Of a stretch of 64,000 nt of DNA, positions 1 to 8,596 are shown piece after piece (position 1 is the first letter of the stretch; the number at the start of each line of letters is the position of its first letter). The stretch covers positions 50,306-114,305 of the forward strand of contig JAQTXH010000007.1 in NCBI GenBank assembly GCA_028688905.1, in the 5' to 3' direction. The translations under genes and the position numbers were made by a program. Under the pieces are notes generated by a model. That model made no database searches. It saw only the letters and a list, made by a program, of their open reading frames with translations, and was not told the DNA's origin. This DNA comes from Acidiphilium sp. (GTDB lineage Bacteria; Pseudomonadota; Alphaproteobacteria; Acetobacterales; Acetobacteraceae).

Positions 1-303
1 CGTCAGGGTCGGGCACGCGGGGTAAAGGGCGGACCAGATGAAACGGGCGAGGTTTTCCAGCGTGGCGGGGCCAAGATCCGCCACCTCGTCGAGAAACCGG
101 TGATCGAGGGCGTCGCGCAGTCGGGCCAGGTGTCTGCCCAGCACGCCGAAATCCATCACCATGCCATCGGTACCCGGCTCGCCGCGCAGGGTGACGGTGG
201 CGCGATACGAATGACCGTGGATGCGTCGGCTGGCCTCGGTTTCAATCGCCCGGTTCAGCGTGTGCGCGGCTTCGAAGCGGAATTCCTTGCTGATTGTGAA
301 CAT
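1..303 (-). CDS. queD: QueD-like 6-carboxytetrahydropterin synthase, 3' end outside window
   Basis: The first 101 residues of a 6-pyruvoyl/6-carboxytetrahydropterin synthase family protein; the C-terminus lies beyond the left edge. QueD makes 6-carboxytetrahydropterin from 7,8-dihydroneopterin triphosphate in queuosine/preQ0 synthesis. The zinc-binding histidines are visible: one in EAAHTL near residue 14 and two in HGHSY near residue 29. The DHRFLDE segment typical of the family is also present. The position four residues before HGH, where QueD normally has its catalytic Cys, is Ser (SRRIHGH). The start ATG overlaps the queE stop (TGATG), so the two genes are probably translationally coupled. 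Given the missing Cys, the exact reaction is less certain than the family. Confidence 0.82.
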   Translation of the reverse strand, partial: MFTISKEFRFEAAHTLNRAIETEASRRIHGHSYRATVTLRGEPGTDGMVMDFGVLGRHLARLRDALDHRFLDEVADLGPATLENLARFIWSALYPACPTLT

Positions 304-938
304 CACGGAATCCCCAGATATTTATGCGTCTGCATCGATAGCCGCCAGCGCGGATGCGCCTGGCAATAGGCGATGGCGGCGACGGTATTGGCCGCGCGGT
401 CCGCCCCGTCCATCGGTTGCAACAGGAAATTTTTGAAATCGAGCGCGGTGAACCGCTCCGGCATCGCATCTGCCTGCGGATAGACCAGTTTTAGTTCGTC
501 GCCGCCCGGCACTGCGAGCGAAGCCAGCGCCTTGGGGCTGACGCACAGCCAGTCGATGCCGGGCGGCGGCGCGATGGTCCCGTTGGTCTCGACCGCGATG
601 GTGAACCCTTCGGCGTGGATGGCGTCGATCAACGCCGTATCGAGTTGCAGCAACGGTTCGCCGCCGGTGATCACCACCAGCGCGTGCTCGGTGCCGGGTG
701 CGATCCATGCCGCGCGGATCGCCCGCGCCAACGCCGCTGCATCGGCGAATTTGCCGCCACCCACCCCTTCGGTGCCGATGAAATCGGTATCGCAGAACCG
801 GCACACCGCCGTCGCACGATCCCCCTCGCGCCCAGACCACAAATTACACCCGGCAAACCGGCAAAACACCGCCGCCCGCCCGGCATTGCTGCCCTCGCCC
901 TGCAAGGTCAGAAAGATTTCCTTCACGCTATAACTCAT
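303..938 (-). CDS. queE: 7-carboxy-7-deazaguanine synthase QueE (radical SAM)
   Basis: A 211-residue protein beginning MSYSVKEIFLTLQGEG, the characteristic QueE N-terminus. QueE uses SAM and a [4Fe-4S] cluster to rearrange 6-carboxytetrahydropterin into 7-carboxy-7-deazaguanine. The cluster cysteines are C31, C46 and C49, giving the C-x14-C-x2-C spacing known from Burkholderia-type QueE rather than the usual C-x3-C-x2-C. The SAM-site GGEPLLQ and the ETNGT segment follow. The open frame extends upstream to 1115, but those extra residues are unlike QueE and run into a repeat, so the start at 938 is preferred. Co-transcribed with queD. No queC or queF is in the window. Confidence 0.93.
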   Translation of the reverse strand: MSYSVKEIFLTLQGEGSNAGRAAVFCRFAGCNLWSGREGDRATAVCRFCDTDFIGTEGVGGGKFADAAALARAIRAAWIAPGTEHALVVITGGEPLLQLDTALIDAIHAEGFTIAVETNGTIAPPPGIDWLCVSPKALASLAVPGGDELKLVYPQADAMPERFTALDFKNFLLQPMDGADRAANTVAAIAYCQAHPRWRLSMQTHKYLGIP

Positions 939-977
939 GGCGAAACATCCATGCGGGCGACCTATCGCAATCCATCC

Positions 978-1016
978 GATTTGGCCACCCGATTTGGCCA
1001 CCCAACTTGGCCACCC
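978..1016. repeat. 13-bp tandem repeat, three copies
   Basis: GATTTGGCCACCC occurs at 978-990 and 991-1003, followed by AACTTGGCCACCC at 1004-1016. It lies between the divergent queE and sulfotransferase genes, immediately left of a dispersed repeat. No function is evident. Confidence 0.95.
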
Positions 1017-1019
1017 GAT

Positions 1020-1124
1020 GTTGACGCCCTTGCGACAACCGAAGGCGATGAAATTGCTCGCATAAAGATTGCTCGCATTAAAAAAGATAGCGCATGTTCG
1101 TCCTGAAACGATCATGCTCTATCG
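1020..1124 (+). repeat. Dispersed MITE-like intergenic element, copy A
   Basis: Starts GTTGACGCCCTTGCG and ends CATGCTCTATCG. About 41 of the first 46 bases match the reverse complement of 59711-59764, and the right part GTTCGTCCTGAAACGATC (1096-1112 region) matches again at 59686-59703. Positions 1086-1096 (GATAGCGCATG) and 1113-1123 (CATGCTCTATC) form a near-perfect inverted repeat around a 16-base loop. Compared with the other copy it carries an extra 15-bp duplication (ATTGCTCGCATAAAG at 1053-1067, ATTGCTCGCATTAAA at 1068-1082). It lies in the divergent queE/sulfotransferase promoter region. Confidence 0.85.
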
Positions 1125-1159
1125 TACTTGATCGGGGCGCAAAGTCGGGTGGGATTTTC

Positions 1160-2209
1160 ATGATGAGCGAGCAAGACACACGGCGGCGGGCGATTCTGGT
1201 GCTGGGCATGCACCGCAGCGGCACCTCGGCGCTGACGCGGGTCATGGCGCTGTGCGGGGCCGATCTGCCGGCGCATTTGATGGACCCGGCCGCGGATAAC
1301 AACGAAACCGGCTTCTGGGAATCCCAAGCGGTGGTCGATCTGCATGACGCGGCATTGCTGGCGATGGGATCGTCCTGGAGCGACACCAGCAGCCTGCCCC
1401 AATCCTGGTTCGATAGCGCCGAAGCCGTCGGGTTTCAGCACCGCCTGGCGGATGTGCTGGTCGCGGAATATGGCGATGCCCCGCTTTTCATCGTGAAAGA
1501 CCCGCGCTTGTGCCGCCTGATGAAACTATGGCTGCCGGTGCTGGCAGCGCAATCAATCGCGCCCCGCGTCGTGATCCCGATACGCCACCCTCTGGAAGTC
1601 GCCGCCTCGCTGCACCGGCGGGAGGGGTTCGATCCCGCGCGGTCGCTGTTGTTGTGGCTGGGCCATGCCCTGGCGGCGGAACGCGATTCGCGCGGCTTGA
1701 CGCGCTGTTTCGTCACCTACGATCAACTGATGGCCGATTGGTCTCGCGTGGTTGCGCGCATCGGCACGGCGCTGGACATCGACTGGCCAACCCGAACCGA
1801 CACCGAGGCTACCGCGTTTGCGGTCGCCGGCTTCCTGACCGACCGGCTGCGCCACCACGCGATCCCGGATGACGGACCATCGGTGATGCCGGAGTGGGTG
1901 GCTGGCGTTTATCGTGAACTCGCCGCCGCCGCGGCGGGTTGCGAACCGCCGCGCGAGGCGATCGACCGGATCGGGGCCAGATTGGCCGAAGCCGAAACCC
2001 ACTTTGGCCCGGTCATCGGCGCGCTGGAAACCGACCTCGCGGCAAAGTCGGCGGCCTTGCAACACTGGATCGACGCTGCCGTGGAACGCTACGGCATCAT
2101 CGAAGACCTGCGCGCCGAAATCGCGCGCGTCACCTCCGATGCAAAACCCGTTGGAAAAAACATTTTTTCTCGAACCCTCACCGCACTGCGACGGTCACGT
2201 TCCCACTAA
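1160..2209 (+). CDS. Sulfotransferase family protein
   Basis: About 349 residues with the two PAPS-binding signatures of sulfotransferases. The 5'-phosphosulfate loop is GMHRSGT (about residues 16-22) and the 3'-phosphate segment is RHPLEVAAS (about residue 142), with KDPR between them. This is the bacterial subgroup that carries an NNETGFWES-type motif and is often found with surface-glycan genes. The C-terminal 80 residues are helical and charged, possibly coiled coil. The start ATG at 1160 (ATGATG) was preferred over the upstream ATG at 1094, which lies inside a repeat; GGTGGGA precedes it weakly. The acceptor substrate cannot be told from sequence. Confidence 0.8.
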   Translation: MMSEQDTRRRAILVLGMHRSGTSALTRVMALCGADLPAHLMDPAADNNETGFWESQAVVDLHDAALLAMGSSWSDTSSLPQSWFDSAEAVGFQHRLADVLVAEYGDAPLFIVKDPRLCRLMKLWLPVLAAQSIAPRVVIPIRHPLEVAASLHRREGFDPARSLLLWLGHALAAERDSRGLTRCFVTYDQLMADWSRVVARIGTALDIDWPTRTDTEATAFAVAGFLTDRLRHHAIPDDGPSVMPEWVAGVYRELAAAAAGCEPPREAIDRIGARLAEAETHFGPVIGALETDLAAKSAALQHWIDAAVERYGIIEDLRAEIARVTSDAKPVGKNIFSRTLTALRRSRSH

Positions 2210-2316
2210 ATGGCGCGACGAACCGGCTCTCTCGGCTGGTGGCCGAGGGAAATACCCGTCTCCGGCTTTGTGGCCCCGCTTGGTGGTTCAACCGCCCGCC
2301 GTAGCAAAACTCGACA

Positions 2317-2988
2317 TCAAAACTCGACGTCCAGTTCGATGATCTCTTCCGGTTCCTCCTCGGCTTCGGCGACCCATTCAGCCATGTCGGGCCAGGCAAA
2401 AATCGTCTCGACATAGCGGGCACAGGCCGCATCGAGCGGGACGTCGTAGGTGCGGAACCGGCTGGCGACCGGGGCGAACATCGCGTCGGCAATGCACGGT
2501 TTCGCGCCGAACAGAAACGGACCGCCCGACGCCTCGAAACAATCGCGCCAGATGATAAGGATGCGGTCGATATCGGTCTGGGCACCGGACCACACCGTAA
2601 AGCCGGGCCGACGGGCGCGGATGTTCATCGGCAACGATGCCCGCAGGGCCGCAAACCCCGAGTGCATTTCGCCGCTGATCGAGCGGCAACGGGCGCGCGA
2701 CACCACATCCTGCGGCAGCATCCCGGCCTTCGGATGGGCTTCGTTCAGATATTCCGCGATCGCGATGGTGTCCCATACCGTCACGTCGCCATCGATCAGG
2801 CAGGGCAGCAGGATCGAGGCGGTTCGCATCAGAAGCTCGGCGCGGGCCTGGGCATCATCGGCGGCGGCGGCTTCGACGACGAAGTCGATCCCGGCAAGCC
2901 GGGCAAGCAGAAATCCGCGCAGGCACCAGGATGAGTAGTTACGGCTGGAAATGGCGAGGCGGGCAGGCGTTCTGTGCGGAGAGTTCAT
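2317..2988 (-). CDS. Glutathione S-transferase family protein
   Basis: A 223-residue protein of the cytosolic GST fold. It has an N-terminal thioredoxin-like half (ISSRNYSSWCLRGFLL, with SSW in the usual glutathione-contact Ser region), then ILLPCLIDGDVTVWDTIAIAEYLNE, which corresponds to the cis-Pro and glutathione-binding SIAI/E segment. The all-alpha half includes CIADAMFAPV, the D-containing N-capping box. The C-terminus is strongly acidic (EAEEEPEEIIELDVEF). It is transcribed away from phaZ with a 220-bp divergent region between them. The substrate is unknown. Confidence 0.85.
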   Translation of the reverse strand: MNSPHRTPARLAISSRNYSSWCLRGFLLARLAGIDFVVEAAAADDAQARAELLMRTASILLPCLIDGDVTVWDTIAIAEYLNEAHPKAGMLPQDVVSRARCRSISGEMHSGFAALRASLPMNIRARRPGFTVWSGAQTDIDRILIIWRDCFEASGGPFLFGAKPCIADAMFAPVASRFRTYDVPLDAACARYVETIFAWPDMAEWVAEAEEEPEEIIELDVEF

Positions 2989-3208
2989 GCGGTGCTTTCC
3001 TTTTCAATAATTATCCGTCATGGTTAAAAATCGTCTCTAAGACAACTCTACCACAACGTAACCACATGGGCGGCATGATCAAAGCGGAATCCGGCGATAA
3101 TGCAAAGCGGAAATGTCGCAACCACGTGGTCTTTACCCGCACACGACCCCATTTACGTCAATGGGATGTCAGATGACCCTTCGATGATCACCTTATGAGA
3201 GGCACGCC

Positions 3209-4432
3209 ATGAATGCGATGTACCATGCCTATCAAACCCAGGAAGATATGATCGGGCCGCTCCGGTTCGCGGCCCGCAATATGGTTCCGATGGTCGATTT
3301 GTTCACGGGGGATCGTTCATTCGGCACCGTCGCGCGGGAAGTGCGGGCGGCCCTGGAAATATTTGGCCACAGCGGCATTTCGCACCAGCGGCCGGCATTC
3401 GGCATCACATCGGTCCAGCTCGGCAATCGCGAGGTGCCGATCATCGAAGAGGTCGCGCTTTCCCTGCCGTTCGGCGATCTGCTGCACTTTCGCAAGGACA
3501 GCGACCGGGTTCAGCCGCGCGTTCTGATCGCGGCCCCGATGTCGGGCCATTTCGCCACATTGCTGCGCAACACCGTCGAAGTATTGTTGCAGGATCATGA
3601 CGTTTTCATCACCGATTGGCATAACGCCCGCGACGTTCCCTTAAGCGCCGGGCGCTTCGGGTTCGACGATTACGTCGCCTATATCATGTCGTTTCTGCAT
3701 GAAATGGGGCCGGGCAGCCACGTGGTCGCGGTGTGTCAGCCGGCCGTCGCGGTGCTGGCGGCGACCGCCCTGATGGCCGAAGCCGACGATCCCGCGACCC
3801 CACGCACCATGTCGCTGATGGGTGGCCCGATCGACACGCGGTGCAGCCCGTCCAAGGTCAATGTGCTCGCCAAAACCCGCGACATCGCGTGGTTCGAGAA
3901 AAACCTGATTTCCACCGTGCCCCAGCGCTATGCGGGGGCCGGGCGCAAGGTCTATCCGGGGTTCGTGCAACTGGCGTCGTTCGTTTCGATGAACCTCGAC
4001 CGGCATATCGGCGCGCATCTGCGCCAGTTCCGCGCCATCGTCACCGAAGACGAGGTGAGCGAGGCGGCACACCGCAAATTCTATGACGAATATCAGGCGG
4101 TAATGGATCTGCCGGCGGAATTTTATCTCGAAACCGTCGAGCGGGTGTTCCAGCACCACGACCTGCCAATGGGAACCCTGGCCTGGCGCGGTCAGACGGT
4201 GAAGCCCAAGGCGATCGGCAAGACCTTCCTGTTCACCGTCGAAGGCGAGCGGGACGATATCTGCCCGCCCGGCCAGTCGGTCGCCGCGCTCGATTTATGT
4301 TCCGGACTCAACGCCACGCGCAAGCGCAATTACCTGCAACTCGGCGTCGGTCACTACGGGATTTTCAGCGGCTCACGCTGGGCGCGCGAGATTTATCCGC
4401 AGCTGCGCGAGATTATTGCACTGAACAACTGA
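3209..4432 (+). CDS. phaZ: Intracellular polyhydroxyalkanoate depolymerase PhaZ
   Basis: A 407-residue protein matching intracellular (Ralstonia PhaZ1-type) PHB depolymerases, which mobilise storage polyester granules. The nucleophile is cysteine rather than serine: C176 in VVAVCQPAV, the hallmark of this group. The likely Asp is in GERDDICPPGQ and the His is near residue 382 in GVGHYGIFSG. There is no signal peptide, consistent with cytoplasmic granules. The start is preceded by a purine-rich GAGAGGC. It converges on purU with no gap between the two stop codons. No PHA synthase is in the window. Confidence 0.93.
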   Translation: MNAMYHAYQTQEDMIGPLRFAARNMVPMVDLFTGDRSFGTVAREVRAALEIFGHSGISHQRPAFGITSVQLGNREVPIIEEVALSLPFGDLLHFRKDSDRVQPRVLIAAPMSGHFATLLRNTVEVLLQDHDVFITDWHNARDVPLSAGRFGFDDYVAYIMSFLHEMGPGSHVVAVCQPAVAVLAATALMAEADDPATPRTMSLMGGPIDTRCSPSKVNVLAKTRDIAWFEKNLISTVPQRYAGAGRKVYPGFVQLASFVSMNLDRHIGAHLRQFRAIVTEDEVSEAAHRKFYDEYQAVMDLPAEFYLETVERVFQHHDLPMGTLAWRGQTVKPKAIGKTFLFTVEGERDDICPPGQSVAALDLCSGLNATRKRNYLQLGVGHYGIFSGSRWAREIYPQLREIIALNN

Positions 4433-5284
4433 TCAGCCCGCGAACACCACGGTTTTGCTGCCGCTGATAAACACCCGCCGCTCCAGATGGTGCAGCACCG
4501 CTCGCGCCAGCACCCGGCGCTCGATGTCGCGGCCCTTGCGGACCAGAACCTCCGGGGTGTCGCCATGCGAAATCCGTTCCACATCCTGTTCGATGATCGG
4601 CCCCTCGTCGAGCGCGCTGGTCACGTAGTGCGCGGTGGCCCCGATCAGTTTCACCCCGCGCGCATATGCCTGATGATAGGGTTTCGCCCCTTTGAACCCC
4701 GGCAGAAACGAGTGGTGGATATTGATGCAGCGCCCCGCCAGCTTCGCCACCAGCGCGTCCGATAAAACCTGCATATAGCGGGCAAGGATGACGAGTTCCG
4801 CGCCCGATGCGCGCACCAACCGCCAGATTTCGGTTTCCTGCTCCATTTTGGTTCCCGCCGTGACCGGCATGTAATGGAAGGGAATGCCATCGAGATCGAG
4901 GTGCGCGTAGGTATCGCGCGGATGATTGGCGATGATGCCGGCGGTCTCCATCGGCAGCTCGCCAGTGCGCTGGCGGTACAGCAAATCGACCAGGCAATGA
5001 TCGAAGCGCGACACCAGAATCATGGTACGGGGCCGGTGCGACACCGGCGTCATCGCCCAGTCCATCCCGAAATCATCCGCGACCGGGGAAAATTCAGGCA
5101 GGGTCAGGCACCTCGCCGGATCCACCGGGGCGAACACCACGCGCATGAAAAACTGCCCGCTGGCCCGATCGTCGAACTGCTGCGCCTCACGGATGTCCAA
5201 CCCATGCTCATGGAGAAAATTGCCGACCGCGCCGACAATGCCGGGGCGGTTGCGGCAGGAAAGCGTTAGAACGGCTGGGTACAT
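4433..5284 (-). CDS. purU: Formyltetrahydrofolate deformylase PurU
   Basis: A 283-residue protein with an N-terminal ACT domain ([19 protein letters not shown], residues about 6-75) and a C-terminal formyltransferase domain. The domain carries the [20 protein letters not shown] motif and a downstream ALDEGPII Asp, the Asn/His/Asp catalytic set of this family. PurU hydrolyses 10-formyl-THF to formate and THF. The open frame extends to 5434, but a start there would overlap divergent aroE and add non-homologous residues. ATG 5284 ([10 protein letters not shown]) matches the family length. Confidence 0.93.
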   Translation of the reverse strand: MYPAVLTLSCRNRPGIVGAVGNFLHEHGLDIREAQQFDDRASGQFFMRVVFAPVDPARCLTLPEFSPVADDFGMDWAMTPVSHRPRTMILVSRFDHCLVDLLYRQRTGELPMETAGIIANHPRDTYAHLDLDGIPFHYMPVTAGTKMEQETEIWRLVRASGAELVILARYMQVLSDALVAKLAGRCINIHHSFLPGFKGAKPYHQAYARGVKLIGATAHYVTSALDEGPIIEQDVERISHGDTPEVLVRKGRDIERRVLARAVLHHLERRVFISGSKTVVFAG

Positions 5285-5423
5285 GGTCGGTCCATCTATG
5301 GTGGCAGCCACCGATGTCTCCGCATCGCAGACCCATCTGTCAACGTCAGGTCGATAAAGATATTCGCGAACAGGCTCTAGGACGGGGCTTGCCCTGGTCC
5401 AGGCTTCGTGATCGAACCGGCGC

Positions 5424-6254
5424 ATGGTTCTCACCGGTCACGCGCGTCTCGCCGGGGTGATCGGCTGGCCGGTCGCCCACTCTCGCTCGCCCCGATTGCA
5501 CGGCACTTGGCTGGCGCGCCACGCGATCGACGGGGCCTATCTGCCGCTGCCGGTGGCTCCCGCCGATTTCGCCGATTGCGTTCGCGCCCTGGCACGGATG
5601 GGATTTGCCGGTGCCAACGTCACACTGCCGCACAAGGAAGCCGCCTTCGCCGTCTGCAACCGGGTGGACGCCGGCGCGCACCGCGCCGGGGCGGTCAACA
5701 CGTTGATATTTCGCGGCGGGCGCATCATCGGCTCGAACACCGATGGCGTGGGGTTCATCGCCAATCTGCGCGCCCACGGCGTCAATCCCGCCGCCGGCCC
5801 GGCGTTGATCCTCGGTGCCGGAGGTGCCGCCCGGGCGATCGGCGTCGCCCTGGTCGAGGCGGGGGCCGCCGTCACGTTCTGCAACCGCACGGCGGACCGC
5901 GCGGCGATGCTGGCGTCGTTGGTGCCGGGTGCCACAATCGGGTGGGAAGCCCGGCACGCCGCCGTGGCCGATCATGCCCTGGTGGTCAACACCACCGCCC
6001 TCGGCATGGCCGGGCAGCCACCGCTCGACCTCGACCTCGATGCCGCGGAGCCGACGCTCGCGGTGGCCGACATTGTTTACGTGCCGCTGGAAACGCCCCT
6101 GCTCGCCGCCGCCCGCGCGCGCGGGCTGCTTGCGGTGGGCGGCCTCGGCATGCTGCTGCATCAGGCGGTGCCGGGGTTCGCCGCCTGGTTCGGAGTAACG
6201 CCGGTGGTCGATGAGGCGATCTACCGGATTGTCGCGGCCGATCTGCCGGCGTGA
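5424..6254 (+). CDS. aroE: Shikimate dehydrogenase AroE
   Basis: A 276-residue NADP-dependent shikimate dehydrogenase, which reduces 3-dehydroshikimate in aromatic amino acid synthesis. Visible motifs are the substrate site WPVAHSRSP, the catalytic Lys in NVTLPHK (K71), GSNTDGVG, and the Rossmann loop GAGGAARA followed by FCNRTADRA. It begins the aroE-coaE-dnaQ run; its TGA overlaps the coaE GTG (GTGA). Confidence 0.95.
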   Translation: MVLTGHARLAGVIGWPVAHSRSPRLHGTWLARHAIDGAYLPLPVAPADFADCVRALARMGFAGANVTLPHKEAAFAVCNRVDAGAHRAGAVNTLIFRGGRIIGSNTDGVGFIANLRAHGVNPAAGPALILGAGGAARAIGVALVEAGAAVTFCNRTADRAAMLASLVPGATIGWEARHAAVADHALVVNTTALGMAGQPPLDLDLDAAEPTLAVADIVYVPLETPLLAAARARGLLAVGGLGMLLHQAVPGFAAWFGVTPVVDEAIYRIVAADLPA

Positions 6255-6871
6255 AAATCATCGGCCTCACCGGCGGCATCGGCATGGGCAAATCGACCGC
6301 CGCCGCCGTGTTCCGCCGCCATAAAATCCCGGTCTTCGATGCGGACGCGACGGTTCGGGCGTTGCAAGTCCGGCACGGCGTGGCGATTCCGCCGATCGCC
6401 GCCGCCTTTCCCGATGTGGTCCACGACGGCGCGCTCGACCGCGCGGCCCTGCGCGCCTGCATTCTGGCCGATCCCGACGCGAAACGGCACCTGGAAGCGA
6501 TCATGCACCGCCTCGTCCGGGCCAAAGAGCGCCAATTCCTCGCACGAGCACGCCGTCGCCGCGTGCCGATGGTGGTCCTGGACATCCCGCTGCTGTTTGA
6601 AACCGGAGCGGAGCGGCGGGTGGACGTGGCACTGACGGTATCGGCACCGAAATCGGTGCAGCGGGCGCGGGTGCGCCGGCGCGGCCTGAAAGACCCCGAA
6701 ATCGCCACCATCGTCGCGCTGCAAATGTCCGATCGTGAAAAACGCCGCCACGCCGACGCGGTGATCCCGACCGGATTGTCGCGCAACCACATGGTTCGAA
6801 CCGTCGAACGCCTGATCCGCGCGATCGCGCGCTCCTCTCCTGCCCCCGCCCGCCGCCGGCCACGCCGGTGA
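6251..6871 (+). CDS. coaE: Dephospho-CoA kinase CoaE
   Basis: A 206-residue P-loop kinase catalysing the last step of coenzyme A synthesis. It starts [16 protein letters not shown] (Walker A), followed by VFDADA and VLDIPLLFETG, both diagnostic of CoaE. It starts with GTG overlapping the aroE stop by four bases, indicating translational coupling. The C-terminus is Arg/Pro rich. Confidence 0.95.
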   Translation: MKIIGLTGGIGMGKSTAAAVFRRHKIPVFDADATVRALQVRHGVAIPPIAAAFPDVVHDGALDRAALRACILADPDAKRHLEAIMHRLVRAKERQFLARARRRRVPMVVLDIPLLFETGAERRVDVALTVSAPKSVQRARVRRRGLKDPEIATIVALQMSDREKRRHADAVIPTGLSRNHMVRTVERLIRAIARSSPAPARRRPRR

Positions 6872-6932
6872 ACCGCAAAGCCGCCGGTGTTCCCCCTTGT
6901 CACCCGCCGCCGGTTCGGCGCACACAACGGCG

Positions 6933-7610
6933 ATGACCCGCGCTGTTTTATTCGACACCGAAACCACCGGCCTCGACCCGCTGCACGGCGACCGGGTGAT
7001 TGAAATCGCCGCGATCGAACTGCATAACGATCTGCCCACCAGCAAAACATTTCACTGCCTGATCGACCCCGAACGCGACATTCCCGCCGACGCCAGCCGC
7101 ATCCACGGCATCACCAGCGCCGATGTGGCCGGCAAGCCGACGTTCGCCGCCATCGCCGATGACCTGCTGGAATTTTTTGGCGAGGACCCGTTGATTGCGC
7201 ATAATGCGGCGTTCGATTTCGGCTTTCTCGATGCCGAGCTTGGCCGCATCGGCCGCCCCAGGCTCGACCGCGCGCGCATGCTCGATACGCTGGCGCTCGC
7301 CAAAACCCGCTTCCCCGGCATGCCGAACAGCCTCGATGCGCTGTGCCGGCGCTTCGAGATCGACCTTTCGGCACGCACCACCCATAACGCGTTGCTCGAC
7401 TGCAAATTGCTGGCCGAGGTTTACGTCGAACTCACCGGCGGCCGGCAGCGCGGGTTCGACCTCAACGCCGACTCCGCACTGGCCCTGGTCGAATACCAGC
7501 AAATCGGCGAGCGCGCACAGCACCTTATGCCGGTGAGCGAGGCCGAGGCCGCGGCCCATGCCGAATTCGTGGCGACGATCAAGAACCCGGTCTGGGCGGT
7601 AGGGCATTAG
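6933..7610 (+). CDS. dnaQ: DNA polymerase III epsilon subunit DnaQ
   Basis: A 225-residue 3'-5' proofreading exonuclease. Exo I is DTETTGLDP near residue 7, Exo II is HNAAFDFGFLD, and Exo III is HNALLDCKLLAEVY, giving a DEDDh active site. The C-terminus (HAEFVATIKNPVWAV) resembles the tail that contacts the polymerase alpha subunit in alphaproteobacteria. ATG 6933 is chosen over an upstream TTG because homology begins exactly there. It is 61 bp after coaE, probably in the same transcript. Confidence 0.94.
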   Translation: MTRAVLFDTETTGLDPLHGDRVIEIAAIELHNDLPTSKTFHCLIDPERDIPADASRIHGITSADVAGKPTFAAIADDLLEFFGEDPLIAHNAAFDFGFLDAELGRIGRPRLDRARMLDTLALAKTRFPGMPNSLDALCRRFEIDLSARTTHNALLDCKLLAEVYVELTGGRQRGFDLNADSALALVEYQQIGERAQHLMPVSEAEAAAHAEFVATIKNPVWAVGH

Positions 7611-7676
7611 GCGGTAGCTTCCGGGCGAGACCCTGCGGTTGCGTCGCGCGCCGTGCCGCCGTAAAACAACGCGGCT

Positions 7677-7750
7677 GCGGGTATGATGTAATGGTAGCCT
7701 GTGAGCTTCCCAAGCTCGATGCGCGGGTTCGATTCCCGCTACCCGCTCCA
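7677..7750 (+). tRNA. tRNA-Gly (anticodon CCC)
   Basis: The 74-nt sequence folds as a cloverleaf: acceptor GCGGGTA pairs with TACCCGC, the D-loop contains AATGGTAG, the anticodon arm TGAGC-TTCCCAA-GCTCG gives anticodon CCC, and the T-arm is GCGGG-TTCGATT-CCCGC. The discriminator T and CCA are encoded at 7747-7750. It lies between dnaQ and the convergent DUF2147 gene. Confidence 0.96.
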
Positions 7751-7814
7751 ATTCGATTCCCTTCACCGTCGATTCGCGCGGTTCACTCAGGTTCCGCTAT
7801 GTGTTACCGTTAGT

Positions 7815-8321
7815 TCAGTCGCGCCGATCGACGCCCGGCGCGGTCGCCGCGGCCATTTGCGCCTGTTCGATCCGGCAGGAATGCGGCACCACGCCGGTAT
7901 AGCGCATCCAATGCTGGGTCTGGCCGAAGATCGGCAACCCGATGTAGCCGCGCAATGCCAGCTCACCCGCGCGTGTGACGCGAAACTCGGCGCGATATTC
8001 ATTGCCGTTGCGCGGATCGACGATCCCGCCGTGCCACGCCATGCCCTGCGGTGCCGAAGGCCGGATCAGCTCGAACCCGCACTGCGGCTGGCCCTGCCAG
8101 TCCGACGGCATCGCGGCCCCGTTGTCGAGCATGATCCCCACGATGTGGCCGCACAGCCCGGCGGAACCCGTGCATGGCGCAATCTGCACCACCGCCCCGC
8201 CCCGCCCGGTCAGCCAGTCACCCACGGGCGACGCTCCGGTTGCCGCCGCGGCAGTACCACTTAGCACGGCCGCCCAAAGCGCTGCGATCGCGACTGCCGA
8301 GGTTAAAGTAAAACGCTTCAT
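7815..8321 (-). CDS. Exported DUF2147 domain protein
   Basis: A 168-residue protein with a Sec signal peptide (residues 1-26, ending SGTAAAA). The rest matches the DUF2147 pattern: VGDWLTGRGGAVVQIAPC at the start, then LCGHIVG, and a Cys-containing C-terminus (VPHSCRIE). Proteins of this family are exported, and their role is not established. It converges on tRNA-Gly and diverges from the LpxR-like gene across 275 bp that show no other gene. Confidence 0.8.
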   Translation of the reverse strand: MKRFTLTSAVAIAALWAAVLSGTAAAATGASPVGDWLTGRGGAVVQIAPCTGSAGLCGHIVGIMLDNGAAMPSDWQGQPQCGFELIRPSAPQGMAWHGGIVDPRNGNEYRAEFRVTRAGELALRGYIGLPIFGQTQHWMRYTGVVPHSCRIEQAQMAAATAPGVDRRD

Positions 8322-8596
8322 AGTGAATTCCGATATTATCCTGAAAGATTTGGGGATGACCCCACGCGATTAACCAATTTTAACTTCGCCTTCAAATCAT
8401 AACATACGCTACGATCTAGGGGTTAAAATGGATGTTCGCTCATAGGTTCCATGCAATTCAGGACAGGAATTAGGCCATAGTGTGGCAGAATGCGCACAGC
8501 CATCTTGCTTCGGACATGCAGCACGCCATACAGTTATGGTTTATCATCGATAATCTCGGGCGACCGGCGTCCGACATCAAAATCAGGACGTCTTGC

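Noticed and set aside
978..1016. CRISPR-like array
   Set aside because: The three 13-bp units are directly adjacent with no spacers, and there are no cas genes in the window.
939..1159. preQ1 riboswitch upstream of queE
   Set aside because: I could not find the small pseudoknot pattern or a plausible expression platform; the region is occupied by repeats.
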